Positions 8,892-20,990 of a stretch of DNA of 64,000 nucleotides are shown here, one piece after another. Both the position numbers and the translations under genes were made by a program. The DNA lies in NCBI GenBank assembly GCA_023935145.1, contig CM043702.1:78089320-78153319 (forward strand), given 5' to 3'. This DNA is from Bretschneidera sinensis. Taxonomy: Eukaryota > Streptophyta > Magnoliopsida > Brassicales > Akaniaceae. Position 1 is the stretch's first letter; every line of letters starts with the position of its first letter. The notes beneath the pieces were generated by a model, which was given only the letters and a program-made list of their open reading frames with translations, did no database searches and was not told where the DNA came from.

Positions 8892-9941
8892 TGAATACGC
8901 TCAAACTAATACGCGGTTATTACGCATAGCTGAGGTGTCGATCCCACGAGGAAAAATGAACTACAAAGGAAAAGTGCAAACCTTAACACGAACGATAAAG
9001 ATCAAGTGAGAGAATCTGAATTTTGATAGTAAGGTAATGTGAGAAAATTGTGTAAATATAATGAGAAATATAATGGGGAGAAAACAAGATTCTGGGAATC
9101 CTCCCTAGGTTCGTTGCCTTATTCCAATCTTGATTTAATTATTTTTATCTCGATTGCTAGTTTTACATCCTAAACAGGCAATCAAAAAATATTCAATCAA
9201 AGCACATGTACACCCTAATGTAATTGATACGAATTACTCTCTACTTTCGATTTAGCACACATGACCTATCCTATAGATTTATCAAGAAACGACAATATAT
9301 CTTAATGACAATATTGCAGTAATGGACAAACCTAAAAGATAAATCTATCGGACTCAATCACATCCAACAATCTTGACATAAGAAGAGCATAACTAGACTT
9401 ATATCAAGGAGAAAGATACAATCACCGGATTAAGAGAAAATCCTCTAATTAAATCAAAGAGTAAATCATAACAATGTTTTGATGATAATTCCAAACTACA
9501 ACTGAACCAATAATGGGAAATAAGAACAACTACACCTAAGGATTCATCCATTCGCCTTTCTTGGAGATTAGTTGGCCATGGGGCTCATGCTTGAACACTT
9601 TGAAGGAGGAGAGTGTGGCAGCTTCCTTGAGTTTTCTAGCCTTAATGATGTTTTCTTATCAAACCCTAAGTGATCCATTTATAATACAAGAGGTCCAAGG
9701 GTGTTTTCAGGTTTAAACTACCATTAAAACCCTAATTAAGTCGTAATTCAAAAATAGAGCCTCGGACTCACGCCACGGCTCACATTAATCTAGACCGTGG
9801 CTCAGTCTTTTGTGGATTTCTTCATCTTTTTAGAGGCCGTAGCCCATATTGGTCCAGGCCGCGACTCAGACATCCAGGCCGTGGCTCAGCCTGGTCCAGG
9901 CCGCGGCGCACACTAATGGGTTCTTGACTCTTTTTGGACTT
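8892..9941 (-). repeat. Element A 3' LTR, outer part (before B)
   Basis: Begins TGAATACGCTCAAACTAATA, collinear with the 5' LTR start at 35578. It stops at GGACTT (9941), where B is inserted; GACTT is the target duplication. It carries about 105 bp more GC-rich repeat (9775-9910) than the 5' LTR. Confidence 0.9.
9770..9915. repeat. GC-rich degenerate minisatellite in the element A 3' LTR
   Basis: Imperfect units of about 25-30 bp around CCAGGCCGYGGCTCA recur (near 9773, 9798, 9834, 9858, 9877 and 9896). They stand out sharply from the surrounding AT-rich LTR. The 5' LTR (about 36455-36490) keeps only two units. Confidence 0.7.
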
Positions 9942-11295
9942 CGATTACGCCAATAACATAACGTGGTAGTTGTAGCATAGCACAGTTTTGGGGTGTAGAT
10001 TCCACAGGGAGACAAGCAATCTACAAGGGAAGGTGTAAACCTTAACACGAACGATAATAGTTAAATGAATGAATCTGAGTTTTGATAATAAAGTATTGTG
10101 ATAGAATTGTGTAAATAATATGGAGAATCAACAAGGTTCCGGGAATCCTTCCTAGGTTCATTACCTTATTCCAATCTCGATTCAATTGTTTTTATGAAAA
10201 CCCTAATGTAATTGCTATGAAGTACTCATTGATTTCAATTCAAGCACACATGACCTATCCTACAGATTTATCAAGAAACGACAATATATCTCAATGACAA
10301 TATCGCAGTAATGGACAAACCTAAAAGATAAATCTATCGAACTCAATCACATCCAAACAACTTGACATAAGAAGAGCTTGACTAGACTTATATGGAGGAG
10401 AAGCATGCAATCACCGGATTAAGAAAATCTAAGATAAGAAGAATATAAAGCGCAGTTGTCACATGAACCTAAATTCTTCTTGTTTAATCAAAGAGTAAAT
10501 CATAACAATGTTTAATAATAAATTCGCATTACAACTGAATCAAGAATAAGAATTAAGAACAACTACACCTAGGGATTCATCCCTTCTCCTTGCTTGGAGA
10601 TTAGTTGGCTATGGGGCTCATGCTTTCTTGAGTACTCCGGCCTTTCTCCTTCTCTTTGTCAGCCTTCATGATTGTTCTTCTATCAAACCCTAAGTGATCT
10701 ATTTATAATACAAAGGTCCAAGGGTGTTTTGTGTCTAAATAATCAACTAAAACTCTAATTAGTTCATAACTCAAAGAACAAAATTCGTGTGCGCGCCGCA
10801 GCTCTCACTTACTCGCGTCGCGACTCTGTCTATTCCTTAGTTGGGTGAGCTTCTGGGCACCGCGGCCCTGCCTAGTGGGCGCCACGGCTCTACCTGATGC
10901 TGGTGCTTGTGGAGGCTCTGGGCGCCACGACCCTCACTAGTCCAAGCCTAGGCGCCCACTGAAGGATTTTTTTGAGGTTCTTTTGGACAGCTTCTGGAGG
11001 CCGAGGCTTAGACTTCTTTAGGCCACAGCGCACATACTTTAGACTTAATTTCTCTTCATTTTGTCCTTCCGCAACCACTCCTTCACCTCAATATGCATGG
11101 AATCTTAGTGCTTCAAGCAACGATAGCTTTTCCATCTTTTTTAAACACAAAGTACCTGAAAATGCACCGAAATAAGTCAATGATCCAAGAATATCACTTT
11201 AGAGTTATTAAGGTATAAAAGTGTAATTCAAACCTTGATTAACCCTAAAATGCTAACAATTAAGTACTGTTAAGATGCACTTTATACTCTCATCA
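9942..11295 (-). repeat. Element B 3' LTR
   Basis: This is 1354 bp, ending CTCTCATCA. It is 57 bp shorter than its partner because a block is missing near 10196, where the other LTR (about 15856-15915) has TCTCGATTGCTAGTTTCACA and more. Short TTAT and CATA repeats at the edges fit a small illegitimate deletion. The first base pair is CG rather than TG. Confidence 0.9.
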
Positions 11296-12890
11296 CAACC
11301 CCCAACTAGCTTATTGCTAGTCCCTAGAAATTCAAGTGAAAGCAAGAGATGAATTATACGGTAGGAATAAAAAAAAAGTAAAACAATGTTAGTGTTAAAC
11401 TAGGAGCAATTCACTTTTTGTCTCAAAAATTGCACATAACACACAGCATATAGAATTATTAAATATCACCCAAGTTCAAAAGTAATCCAAACATCAATCT
11501 TAAAATTGTATCGACTCTTAACATCCATCTTACCACAATCCATTAATCCGAACATTCGGATGATTTTATGCATAACTTTTACGAATACAAGTCTTAGCCT
11601 CTAAAAACATAATAAATTGCGTGACATCAATAACAACTCAAGCTCCATAGGCTTACTTTTCAAACTACTCTCCACTATTGTAGAAAAAATCATACTACAT
11701 TGGATCAATAAATCTTTAATAAGCTTGTAACGTTAGGCTAAAGTAAAGGTTAAGAAAGAATGGGAAGGATTCACAAGTAAAAGAACTCAATCTCTTAGCT
11801 TTAAACACAACCACTTTTAAGCACTGGATAACCTTAGTTCAACACCCAATTCTTTCAACAATTTTTTTATAAGAGCATATCTCTCGATAAATCACCACTT
11901 TTCTTTTCTTCGCCATAATTCACTTCTTTTTCTTTTCTTTTCTTTTCTTTTGTATTTTGGCATAAGACCATTCACCTCCTTTTTCATTTTTTTACTCTTT
12001 TCCACAATCCCCAACTTATCTCCTTTAATGTACTTAGGTTATGGTAGTACTATATTTTTTTCATACTTCCATCCTTACTCCTTTTAAATGCTTCTCAACA
12101 AATGTGTATAACTAAGTTCTTTATAAAGGAAGGTAAGGATAAGATATTTTTAGGCTCATAAAGGTAAGTAAATGGGCTATTGAAAGAAATAAGGCTCAAA
12201 TTCTTTTTCAAGAAAAGGCTCAAATAGGTGACTAGCGATAAATATAGCAATGGTAAGTTTGAAAGGCTCAAATGGTTCAAAAATGGCCTATATCATATCT
12301 TAAGTAATGTACATTCTAGGAATTTGCCTCAAGTGATTATCAAATAAGTTATAGAGCTTGTCGAGACTACAAAAGTATTAACAAAGCAATCACACAAAAA
12401 ATTTCTCTAAATGTTTTAGACTAATCATACAATCTTACCGCAAACTAGAGTCTCAAACCAAATGAAGATTAACACTTAAATTATTCTCAAGCTTAAGCAA
12501 GATTTAACTTCTTCTAAATGCTATATGCTATCTCAATTAAGCTCATATCATTGACATGTGAATTAACTCTAAGGCTTAATACAAAGCATGCTAAAAACAA
12601 ACAAATTAAAATGAAAAAGGGAAAGTGACACCCAACAATTCAATGTATGCAATAAGAATGTGTTTCATCCACCCCTAACTTAAGATAAGCATTGTCCTCA
12701 ATGTAAAAGCAAAAGTTAAGGAAACTCCATTTTTAGCCAAAGGTGCGTGGAGCTGAAAAGTGTGCACGATCATTTGAACTGATGCGTGTATTTGTCCTTG
12801 AAAAAGAAATAATAAAAAAGTAATAAATAACAAAATACTAATAATAAACAAGAAAAAAAATACAAAAAATAATAAGAATAAAAGGATATG
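11296..12890. other. Element B 3' non-coding region
   Basis: Starts with CAACCCCCAACTAGC, whose minus-strand form (GTTGGGGGTTG) is the likely polypurine tract next to the LTR. The stretch is AT-rich with pyrimidine runs (about 11920-11960 and 12040-12065). It is homologous to 17323-18970 in A and 27952-29540 in D. No credible ORF is present. Confidence 0.7.
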
Positions 12891-12949
12891 TTGTGGGGTG
12901 CCTCCCATGAGCATTAAGTTTGACGTCTTCAGTCAGACGCTGCACCACT

Positions 12950-15453
12950 CTCACTGCTGGCCTCATTGTGGTGCTGAAGATGAGGCTCCATACTTAGTGG
13001 CCTCTTTGCAAGTCTTTTGGCAAGGAATACTTAAAGTCCACCACATGTGGCTCAAGTTCTCTTGGTGTTGCCCATTTACTTTCAGCGGTAGGGTATGTGA
13101 TTCCCGCATCCATGTGACTTCTCTCAAGCAACTCCTCAAAGCTTTGTTGCCATGATTTCTTAATAAATCCCTATGACTTATCAAAAACATCAATAACATT
13201 AATAGCATGGGGATAAACAGAAGAATCATCAAACTCAAAATTATTAAGAAGGAATTTTAAAGAGTTAGAATTGTCTTTGATGTACTCATCCTCCAAATTA
13301 AGCTCGTCGATCATATAAGTGTCGAAACACTCATCCTCTTCATGTGGCTTCCTTGACACTCGAAAAATATTTACCTCTCGAGTCATATTTCCAAATGATA
13401 ATGTCATTAGACTATTACTACAATTAATGAGGGCATTGGCGGTGGCAAGGAATGGTCTTCCAAGTATCAAAGGAATTTTTGACTCCGTATTCACAATGGA
13501 AACGGTATAGAAATTATCAACAGGATAATAGAAATTATCAATTTGTAATAAAACATCATCCATAATACCTCTTAGTTTTCTTACTGATCTATCCACTAAT
13601 TGAAGTACCACGGAGGTTGGTTTGATCTCACCTAGACCGAGCTGCAAGTACATGGAGTACGGCATGAGCTTCACACTAGCACCCAAATCTAGCAATGCTT
13701 TGCCACAAGATTTGTTTCCAATTTGGCAAGCCACCATTGGACAGCCCAGATCTTTATATTTGCGCGGTGTCTTGCTGTCAATTACTGCACTTGCTTGCTC
13801 CATTAATAATGTCATCTTCGTCACATTGTGCCTCCTCTTGTGTGTGCATAGATCCTTGATGACTTTAGCATAGTTGGGAATCTGTTTTATAACATGAAGA
13901 AGAGGGAGGTTAATTTTAATATGCTGAAGTTGTTTAAAAATCTCACCTTTTAATGATGAATTTTTCTCCTTAGGTTTAAGGAGTGCTTGAGGAAAAGGCA
14001 CTGAAGGAGAATAATCATCATGGGCCTCTTGTTCCTTGGGGGCTTCATCTTTATTGCTCACAGTGTTAGGAATCAAGTTTGATGGTCCATCAATTTGCTT
14101 ACCGCTGTGAGTGATTATGGCATTAACCTCTTTAATATTTTGATTTTCAGGATTTGAGGTTTGTGCAATATGTTGTCCTCTTGGATTTTGTTGTGGCTGT
14201 GAAGGAAAACGACCTTTCTCTTGAATCATCAAGAAATTAGTCAACTTGGTGAGTTGACTCTTTATCGCCTTTTGTTCTTCTTTGATCGCTTGTTGTTCCT
14301 CTAGCAACTGTTGATTTATCTTGCCTTGATCTTCCACACTCTTGGCATGTACATACATAAATGACTTAAACATATCTTCCAAAGGTAAAGATTGTTGAGG
14401 TGCATTAGATGAGGTTGCTTCCGGTTGCCATTGGGTACTAGAGTGGGGATGAGGTTGTATATCGGATCTCCAACTAAAATTAGGGTGATTCTTCCAACCG
14501 GGATTGTAGGTGTTAGAGTAGGGTGAGTCTATTTTCCCAAATGGTATACCTAAAGCATTACACTCACCCTTCATCTCAAAATAGGTTGGACAGTCCCTAG
14601 GTACATGATCTACCCCATTGCACATAAAATAAGGTTAATGGGACTCTACCCTAGCAACTGGTTCGGGGGCTCTAGCATCCTTGGTTTTTAAGGCTTCAAT
14701 TTCCTTAGTTAGGGCCTCTAAACGGGCTTTAAGGTTATCCTCTTCCTTTAGTTGAAAAATCCTAACAGGTTGATTTCTCCTAGTGCTTTCCATGGCATTT
14801 GGTCATGTCCAAGTGTGGGCTTTTTTCGATAGGTCATCTAGGAAATCTATGGCTTAGTCGGGATCTTTTTGAAGAAAATTCTCATTGCTCATCATTTCTA
14901 TGAACTGCCTTTCTCTACTTAGGAGTCCATCATAGAAATAGCTAACTACCCGCCAACTCTTATACCCATGGTGTGCACAAGAATTCAAAAGGTCCTTGAA
15001 ACATTCCCAAACTTGATATAAGGTTTCACTCTCCTTTTGTGCAAAGTTTGAGATTTGTCTCCTGAGGTTGTTGGTTTTATGGGTTGAGAAGTGCTTTTGG
15101 AAGAAAACTAGTGTCATCTCATCCCAACTACCTATGGACCTAGGCCTTAACGAGTACAACAAAACCTTGGCTTTTTCCTTAAGCGAAATGGGGAAAAACT
15201 GAAGTTTGACGATGTCTACCATATCAGCCCTACCTTGAAAGGTAGCTACTACTTCCTCAAATTCCCTAATATGGATATAGGGGTTTTCATTCTCAAACCC
15301 AAGGAAGATTGGTAGTAAGTATATCATGCTCGGTTTAAACTCAGGTTGTTGAACATTAGGGGGGAACATGATACAAGATGGTTTGGCCGTTCGGCTAGGG
15401 TGCAAGTAATCATTAAGTGTCCTAGCAACATTCTCATTGGGGTTATCGGCCAT
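12950..15453 (-). pseudogene. Element B gag-protease ORF (interrupted by stops)
   Basis: The gag starts at ATG 15453 (MADNPNENVARTLNDYL). It has the plant retrotransposon gag block (EFEEVVATFQGR, FPISLKEKAK, LRPRSIGSWDEMT and RVVSYFYDGLL). A nonsense codon follows KDPD at about 14854, where element D still has Gln. The frame resumes at 14625 with the zinc knuckle region, FMCNGVDHVPRDC, in which the first Cys is Tyr. Then come NPGWKNHPNFSW, a Gln/Glu-rich coiled stretch and the protease (KALLDLGASVKLMP, ILGRPFLATANALI). DLGAS is normal for Athila proteases. The frame stops at 13171; a short tail in another frame shows DAGITYP and SKWATP, the beginning of RT, before the deletion joins it to 3' non-coding DNA. 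Confidence 0.85.
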
Positions 15454-15579
15454 GTTAACAAAATTCTCTAAATAAAATAGAAATAATAAAAGAAAATTAG
15501 AAAATCAAAACAAAAAGAAAAGAATAATATTACCGTCTTGTCTCAAAGTTGACAATCTTCCTTGCACTTAAGCGCGTCT

Positions 15580-15596
15580 CCATGGCAACGGCGCCA
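15580..15596 (-). other. Element B primer binding site (tRNA-Asp)
   Basis: In sense it reads TGGCGCCGTTGCCATGG, matching the Athila tRNA-Asp primer site for 13 bases and drifting after that. It lies five bases from the LTR. Confidence 0.8.
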
Positions 15597-15601
15597 AAAT
15601 T

Positions 15602-17012
15602 TGATTACACCCAAAACATAATGCGGTAGTTGTAGCACAGCACAGCTTTGGGGTGTCGATTCCATAGGGAGACAAGTGATCAACAAGGGAAGGTGTAAAC
15701 CTTAACACGAACGATACTAGTTAAATGAATGAGTATGAGTTTTGATAATAAAGTATTGTGATAGAATTGTGTAAATAATATGGAGAATCAACAAGGTTCC
15801 GGGAATCCTCCCTAGGTTCGTTGCTTTATTCCAATCTCGATTCAATTGTTTTTATCTCGATTGCTAGTTTCACATCCTAAATAAGCAATCGGCAAATATT
15901 TAATCAAAGCATATGAAAACCCTAATGTAATTGCTATGAAGTACTCATTGATTTCGATTCAAGCACACATGACCTATCCTATAGATTTATCAAGAAACGA
16001 CAATATATCTCAATGACTATATTGCAGTAATGGACAAACCTAAAAGATAAATCTACCGGACTCAATCACATCCAAACAACTTGACATAAGAAGAGCTTGA
16101 CTAGACTTATATGGAGGAGAAGCATGCAATCATCGGATTAAGAAAATCTAAGACAAGAAGAATATAAAGCGCAGTTGTCACATGAACCTAAATTCTTCTT
16201 GTTTAATCAAAGAGTAAATCATAACAATGTTTAATAATAAATTCGCATTACAACTGAATCAATAATAAGAATTAAGAACAATTACACCTAGGGATTCATC
16301 CTTTCGTCTTGCTTGGAGATTAGTTGGCTATGGGGCTCATGCTTTCTTAAGTTCTCCGACCTCTCTCCTCTTTTCCAGCCTTCATGATTGTCCTTCTATC
16401 AAACCCTAAGTGATCTATTTATAATACAAAGGCTCAAGGGTGTTTTGGGTCTAAATAATCAACTTAAACCCTAATTAGTTCATAACTCGGAGAACAAAAT
16501 TTGTGTGCGCGCCATGGCTTTCACTTACTCGCACCACGGCTCTGTCTATTCCATAATTGGGTGTGCTTCTGGGTGTCGCGGCCCTGCCTAGTGGGCGCCG
16601 CGGCTCTGCCTGATGTTGGTGCTTGTGGAGGCTCTGGGCACCGCGACCCTCACTGGCCCAAGCCTAGGCACCCACTGAAGGATTTTTTTGAGGTTCTTTT
16701 GGATAGCTTCTGGAGGCCAAGGCTTAGACTTCTTTAGGCCGCAGCACACATACTTAAGACTTGATTTCTCTTCATTTTGTCCTTTCACAACCACTCCTTC
16801 ACCTCAATATGCATGGAATCTTAGTGCTTCAAGCAACGATAGCTTTTCCATCTCTTTTAAACACAAAGTGCCTGAAAATGCACCGAAATAAGTCAATGAT
16901 CCAAGAATATCACTTTAGAGTTATTAAGGTATAAAAGTGTAATTCAAACCTCGATCAACCCTAAAATGTTAACAGTTAAGTACTGTTAAGATGCATTTTA
17001 TGACTCTCATCA
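15602..17012 (-). repeat. Element B 5' LTR
   Basis: This is 1411 bp, TGATTACACC to CTCTCATCA, collinear with 9942-11295. A minus-strand TATA box TATAAATAG is at 16415-16423 and is conserved in the A and D LTRs. GC-rich GCCGCGGCTC blocks lie at 16510-16680. Confidence 0.92.
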
Positions 17013-17322
17013 GACTTGGTTCTAGAGGCCGAGGCTTAGACTTTTCAGGCCGCAGCGCACACAGTTAAGACTTGGTTTCTCTTCATTTTGTCCTTCTGCA
17101 ACCATGCCTTCACTCTGATGTGCATCGAAGCATCGTACTTTAAGCTATGATAGCTTTCCATCTCTTTTGGACTCAAAGTACCTGAAAATGCATCGAAACA
17201 GATCAGCAATCCAAAAATATCACTTTAGAGTTGTTAAGGTATGAAAGTGTAATTCAAACCTAGATCAACCCTAAAATACTAACAAATAAGTACTGTTAAG
17301 ATGCATATTATGACTCTCATCA
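17013..17322 (-). repeat. Element A 3' LTR, inner part (after B)
   Basis: Starts with the GACTT duplication and then GGTTCTAGAGGCCGAGG, which follows GGACTT in the uninterrupted 5' LTR at about 36515. It ends CTCTCATCA at 17322. Confidence 0.9.
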
Positions 17323-19037
17323 TAACCCCCAACTAGCTTATTGCTAGTCCCTAGCAATTCAAGCGAAAACAAGACAATATGAAATGAATTATATGGTAGT
17401 AATCAAAACAAAGTAAAGCAATGTTATCTTTAAACCAAGAGTAATTCACTTTTTGTCTCAAAAATCACATATAACACACAACACATAGAATCATTGAATA
17501 TCACTCAAGTCCAAAAATAATCGAAATGCCAACCTTAAAATTGTTATCGACTCTTAACATCCATTTTACCATAATCCATTAATCCGAACACCCATATGAT
17601 TTTATGCATAACATTCATGAATACAAGTGTTGGCCTCTAAAAATATATTAATTTGCATGATATCAATCACAAAAACAAGCTTCATAGGCTCACTTTTCAA
17701 ATCACTCTCCACTATTGTAGAAAAAGTCACACTACCTTGGATCAATAGGTCTTTAATAAGCTTGTAACGTTAGGCTAAGATAAAGGTTAAGAAAGAACGG
17801 GAATGATTCAACAAGTAAAAGAACTCAATCTCTTAGTTTTAAATACAACCACTTTCAGCACTGGATAACCTTACTTCAACATCTAACTCTTTCAACCATT
17901 TTTCGAGCAATTTTTTTCGATAAATCACCACTTTTTTTTCTTTTCTTCTTTCTTTGCCATAATTCACTTCTCTTTTTTTTTTTTGGCATTAGACCATTCA
18001 CCTCCTTTTTCGTTTTTTTTCTTTTTTTTTTCCACAACCCCCAACTTATCTCCTTTAATGTACTTGGGTTATGGTAGTAATAATTTTTTTTTTTTTTTAT
18101 ATTTCCATCCTTACTCATCTTTAGTGCTTCTCAACAAATATATATAACTAAGTTCTTTTAAAAGAAAGGTAAGGATAAAATATTTTTAGGCTCATAAAGA
18201 TAAGTAAATGGATTATCGAAAGAAACAAGGCTCAAATTCTTTTTCAAGAAAAGGCTCAAACAGGTGACTAGCGATAAATATAACAAAGGTAAGTTTGAAA
18301 GGCTCAAACGGTCCAAAAATGGCCTATATCATATCCTAAGTAATGTGCATTCCAGGAATTCGCCTCAAGTGATTATCAAATAAGTTCTAGAGCTTGTCGA
18401 GACCACAAAAGTATTCACAAAACAATCGCACATAAAACTAATCATGCAATCTTACCGCAAACCAGAGTCTCAAACCAAATGAAGATTGACACTTAAATTA
18501 TTCTCAAACCGAAGCAAGATTTAATTTCTTCTAAATGCTATATGCTATCTCAATTAAGCTCATATCATTGACATGTGAATTAACTCCAAGGCTAACACAA
18601 AGCATGCTAAAAACAAACATAGATGGAAAGTAACACCAAGCAGTTCAATGGAAAAAAAGAAATGTGTTTCCTCTACCCCCCAACTTAAAAATTACATTGA
18701 CCTCAATGTGAAAGAAAAAGTAAAGGAAACTCTCTTTGTAAGCAAAAGTGCACAGAAGCTAAAAAGTGTGCAACACCATTTGAACTGCATGCCATTCTTT
18801 CTTGTTGAAATTTCGATCTATAACATAGAACAAAACAAACAAAAAGAAAGCAACTACGGTGTAACATTAAGGTTCCCACCGTAAGTTAGATTAACACATG
18901 AAAACTAAATAAATAACTAAAAATGAGAATAAAATATGAAAAAATAAAATAACGAAAAGGAATACACAATAAATGTTAGTACAGTCATCCGATAATAAAA
19001 AAATAAAATAAAATAGGCAAACAAGATATAACCCAAA
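17323..19037. other. Element A 3' non-coding region
   Basis: Starts TAACCCCCAACTAGC (polypurine tract on the minus strand) and resembles the same zone in B and D. It has long T-runs (17925-18100) and A-rich sequence (18640-19000). No supported ORF was found. It lies between the extra ORF and the 3' LTR. Confidence 0.65.
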
Positions 19038-20158
19038 CTAATCCTCTAGGTCTTCTTCCTCCTCTTCATTCTCTTCACCTTCCTCTGGAGCTGGATCAAA
19101 AGATGAACCCGGATAGGGTGGCAAAGTGGGAAAGTGATCCATGTCACAACTAGTGGCGGAGGCAAGGTGTTGGTACATCTGACCAAAAGAAGAGTATACC
19201 CCCGCTTGATAATCGGCTTGCCTAGCCAAGAATCGTTCTTGACGATCAAACCTATCATGCAAGAGTTTTTGATGCTCGTCAAACCGAATCTCTAAATGCT
19301 CAAGGCGCTCTGCAGTAGTGAAATGCCTAGGGGGAGGAGGAGGGGCAGCAATTGCTACTCTCTCTCCTGGAGCTGATAGCCTTGAGGCTTTAATCAGATT
19401 AAGCATGCCATCATCGATGGGCTTCTTGGAGTACTAAGCCTCCTTATCTGGACTGTACTGGACTCTGGTTCGGATGCATAATTGGGTAATTAATGAAGGG
19501 AAGTATAATCCGAGTTTTTGTCTCACAATGTGTATGATAGAATTAAATATGATTTGGCCCACATCAATAGTCATACCCATTAAAATGGCATAAATCAGAA
19601 CAGCTCCCTCAACAGTAAGGTCACTATAGTGTGTAGCAGGCATCAACCTCTAACATACAAAATATTGCCAAGCCCGAGCATTGACAGTCAGAGCAGTACC
19701 GGGCAAGGTTTTAGGGGTATCACCCATCATTTTCCATGTTGTGCATGGAATACAGAGACTATTGCAAATCTCTTCATGATCAATATTAGATGCATAGGCA
19801 ATATACTCATTGTTTTCTATGTCAGGTAGCCCATAGAATCTATTGATAGATGTGCTGCTAAAAGAGACTGTTTTTTCTCTCACTATCACCTTACCATTCC
19901 TTTGTTCTTCTGCATTAGCATAGAATTCTCTAACCATATTTGAAAGGGAATGAGATGGTTGTCTTGCAAAAGTACCCCAAAGCCTATCAATAATCATTCT
20001 AAACAAGGTTAGGTTTCCCCTTTTTGTGATAGTGAATCCTTTTTCAGGAATGGGTTTCCTAGCATTTATCAAGCTGACATATCTCTCACTAGCCTCAAAA
20101 CTAACAAATTTGGTCTCATCATACTCTTGAGGTTGTTCCCCCTTGGTCTCTTAGTCTT
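19038..20158 (-). pseudogene. Element A extra 3' ORF (putative plant transposon protein domain), broken
   Basis: Downstream of pol, in the place where Athila elements carry an env-like or accessory ORF. An ATG at 20158 opens MAPKTKRPRG, then a frameshift. The main frame (20072-19650) has ARKPIPEKGF, LSNMVREFYAN, VIVREKTVSF, INRFYGLPD and TALTVNARAWQYFVC. A stop at about 19650 separates it from PATHYSDLTVEGAVLIYAIL (19646-19434). A further stop precedes a Pro-rich and Glu-rich tail (19406-19038) with a heptad-like stretch (ERLEHLEIRFDEHQKLLHDR) and an acidic C-terminus. The REFYAN, V.G...F and R.W segments resemble the plant-specific domain usually annotated as putative plant transposon protein; function is unknown. 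Three or more disablements mean it is dead. Confidence 0.75.
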
Positions 20159-20990
20159 AGGGGCCATTTGAATCAAATTTATAGAACAACATAACTAATT
20201 CAAAATTAACCACCCAAATAGCATAAATTCACAACAAAGAGAAAAAATTGGTCGTACTTGATGCCCAAAGTTGGAGAGAAGAAAGGGTACCCACCAACTT
20301 GAAATCTTCTTGAAGAACCCAAAATCCTCTTAGAACCAAGCTTTTTGGAGAAATTTTCAGCAAAATCTGCAATATTAGTGCTAAATCCTCCAAGAAATGA
20401 CGTTAGAATCAAGAAATAGTGAGAAAAAATGAGTAGGTAAGTGAGGGTTTGGAGAGAGAAGAAGAGAGAGAGAAAAGGGTTCCTGTGTTTTCAAATGAGA
20501 AATGAAGAAGAAAGGTGCAAATTGTGTTTTAAAATTGTGCAGATCGTGTGGGCAGAACAGGTGGCACTGGCGTGGTGCGGTGTGGCTTGGTGGGCGCTGC
20601 GGCTTGAAAATTGAAGGCATATTTCACGTTGTTGTGCGCTGCGGCACGGTAGGAGCTGAGGTGCGGCGTTGGGCTAGGGGAAAAAATGCATGGGCCTCGG
20701 CGTGACCTGGGCCAGGCCAATGTGCTTCCTGGGGGGCGAGGAGCGCTGGGCTGGGCCTAGGCGCGACCTGGGCTTGTTTCTGGTTCTAAAAAGAACAACA
20801 AAACACCTTGTTTGTGCACAATAAAAAAAAATACTAAAATAAAATTAATAAAAATAACCTTTAAACTAAAAATTAGATTAAATCAAACTAGAAAAAAAAT
20901 TAAAATTAAAATTGAAATAAACTTAATTAAAAACCAAACAAACAAAACAAAACAAAAAAAAATAAAGAAAAACATACCTTTGTGGTGTGG
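20159..20990. other. Element A spacer between pol and the extra ORF
   Basis: Contains a GC-rich block (20540-20775) with repeated TGCGGC and GGCGCTG motifs similar to the LTR GC repeats. An A-rich block (20815-20975) follows, dominated by AAAAT and AAAC units. No supported gene. Confidence 0.55.

Larger units (their letters stand above)
9942..17012 (-). mobile_element. Element B: non-autonomous Athila-like element nested in the element A LTR
   Basis: LTRs are 9942-11295 and 15602-17012, with the target duplication GACTT at 9937-9941 and 17013-17017. After it, the element A LTR continues in register. A tRNA-Asp primer site is at 15580-15596. The internal region (11296-15601, 4.3 kb) encodes only gag and protease on the minus strand. 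A short RT start motif (DAGITYP, SKWATP) runs directly into 3' non-coding sequence, so RT, RNase H and integrase are absent. The internal ORF has at least two stops. B therefore needed enzymes from another Athila copy to move. Confidence 0.92.
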
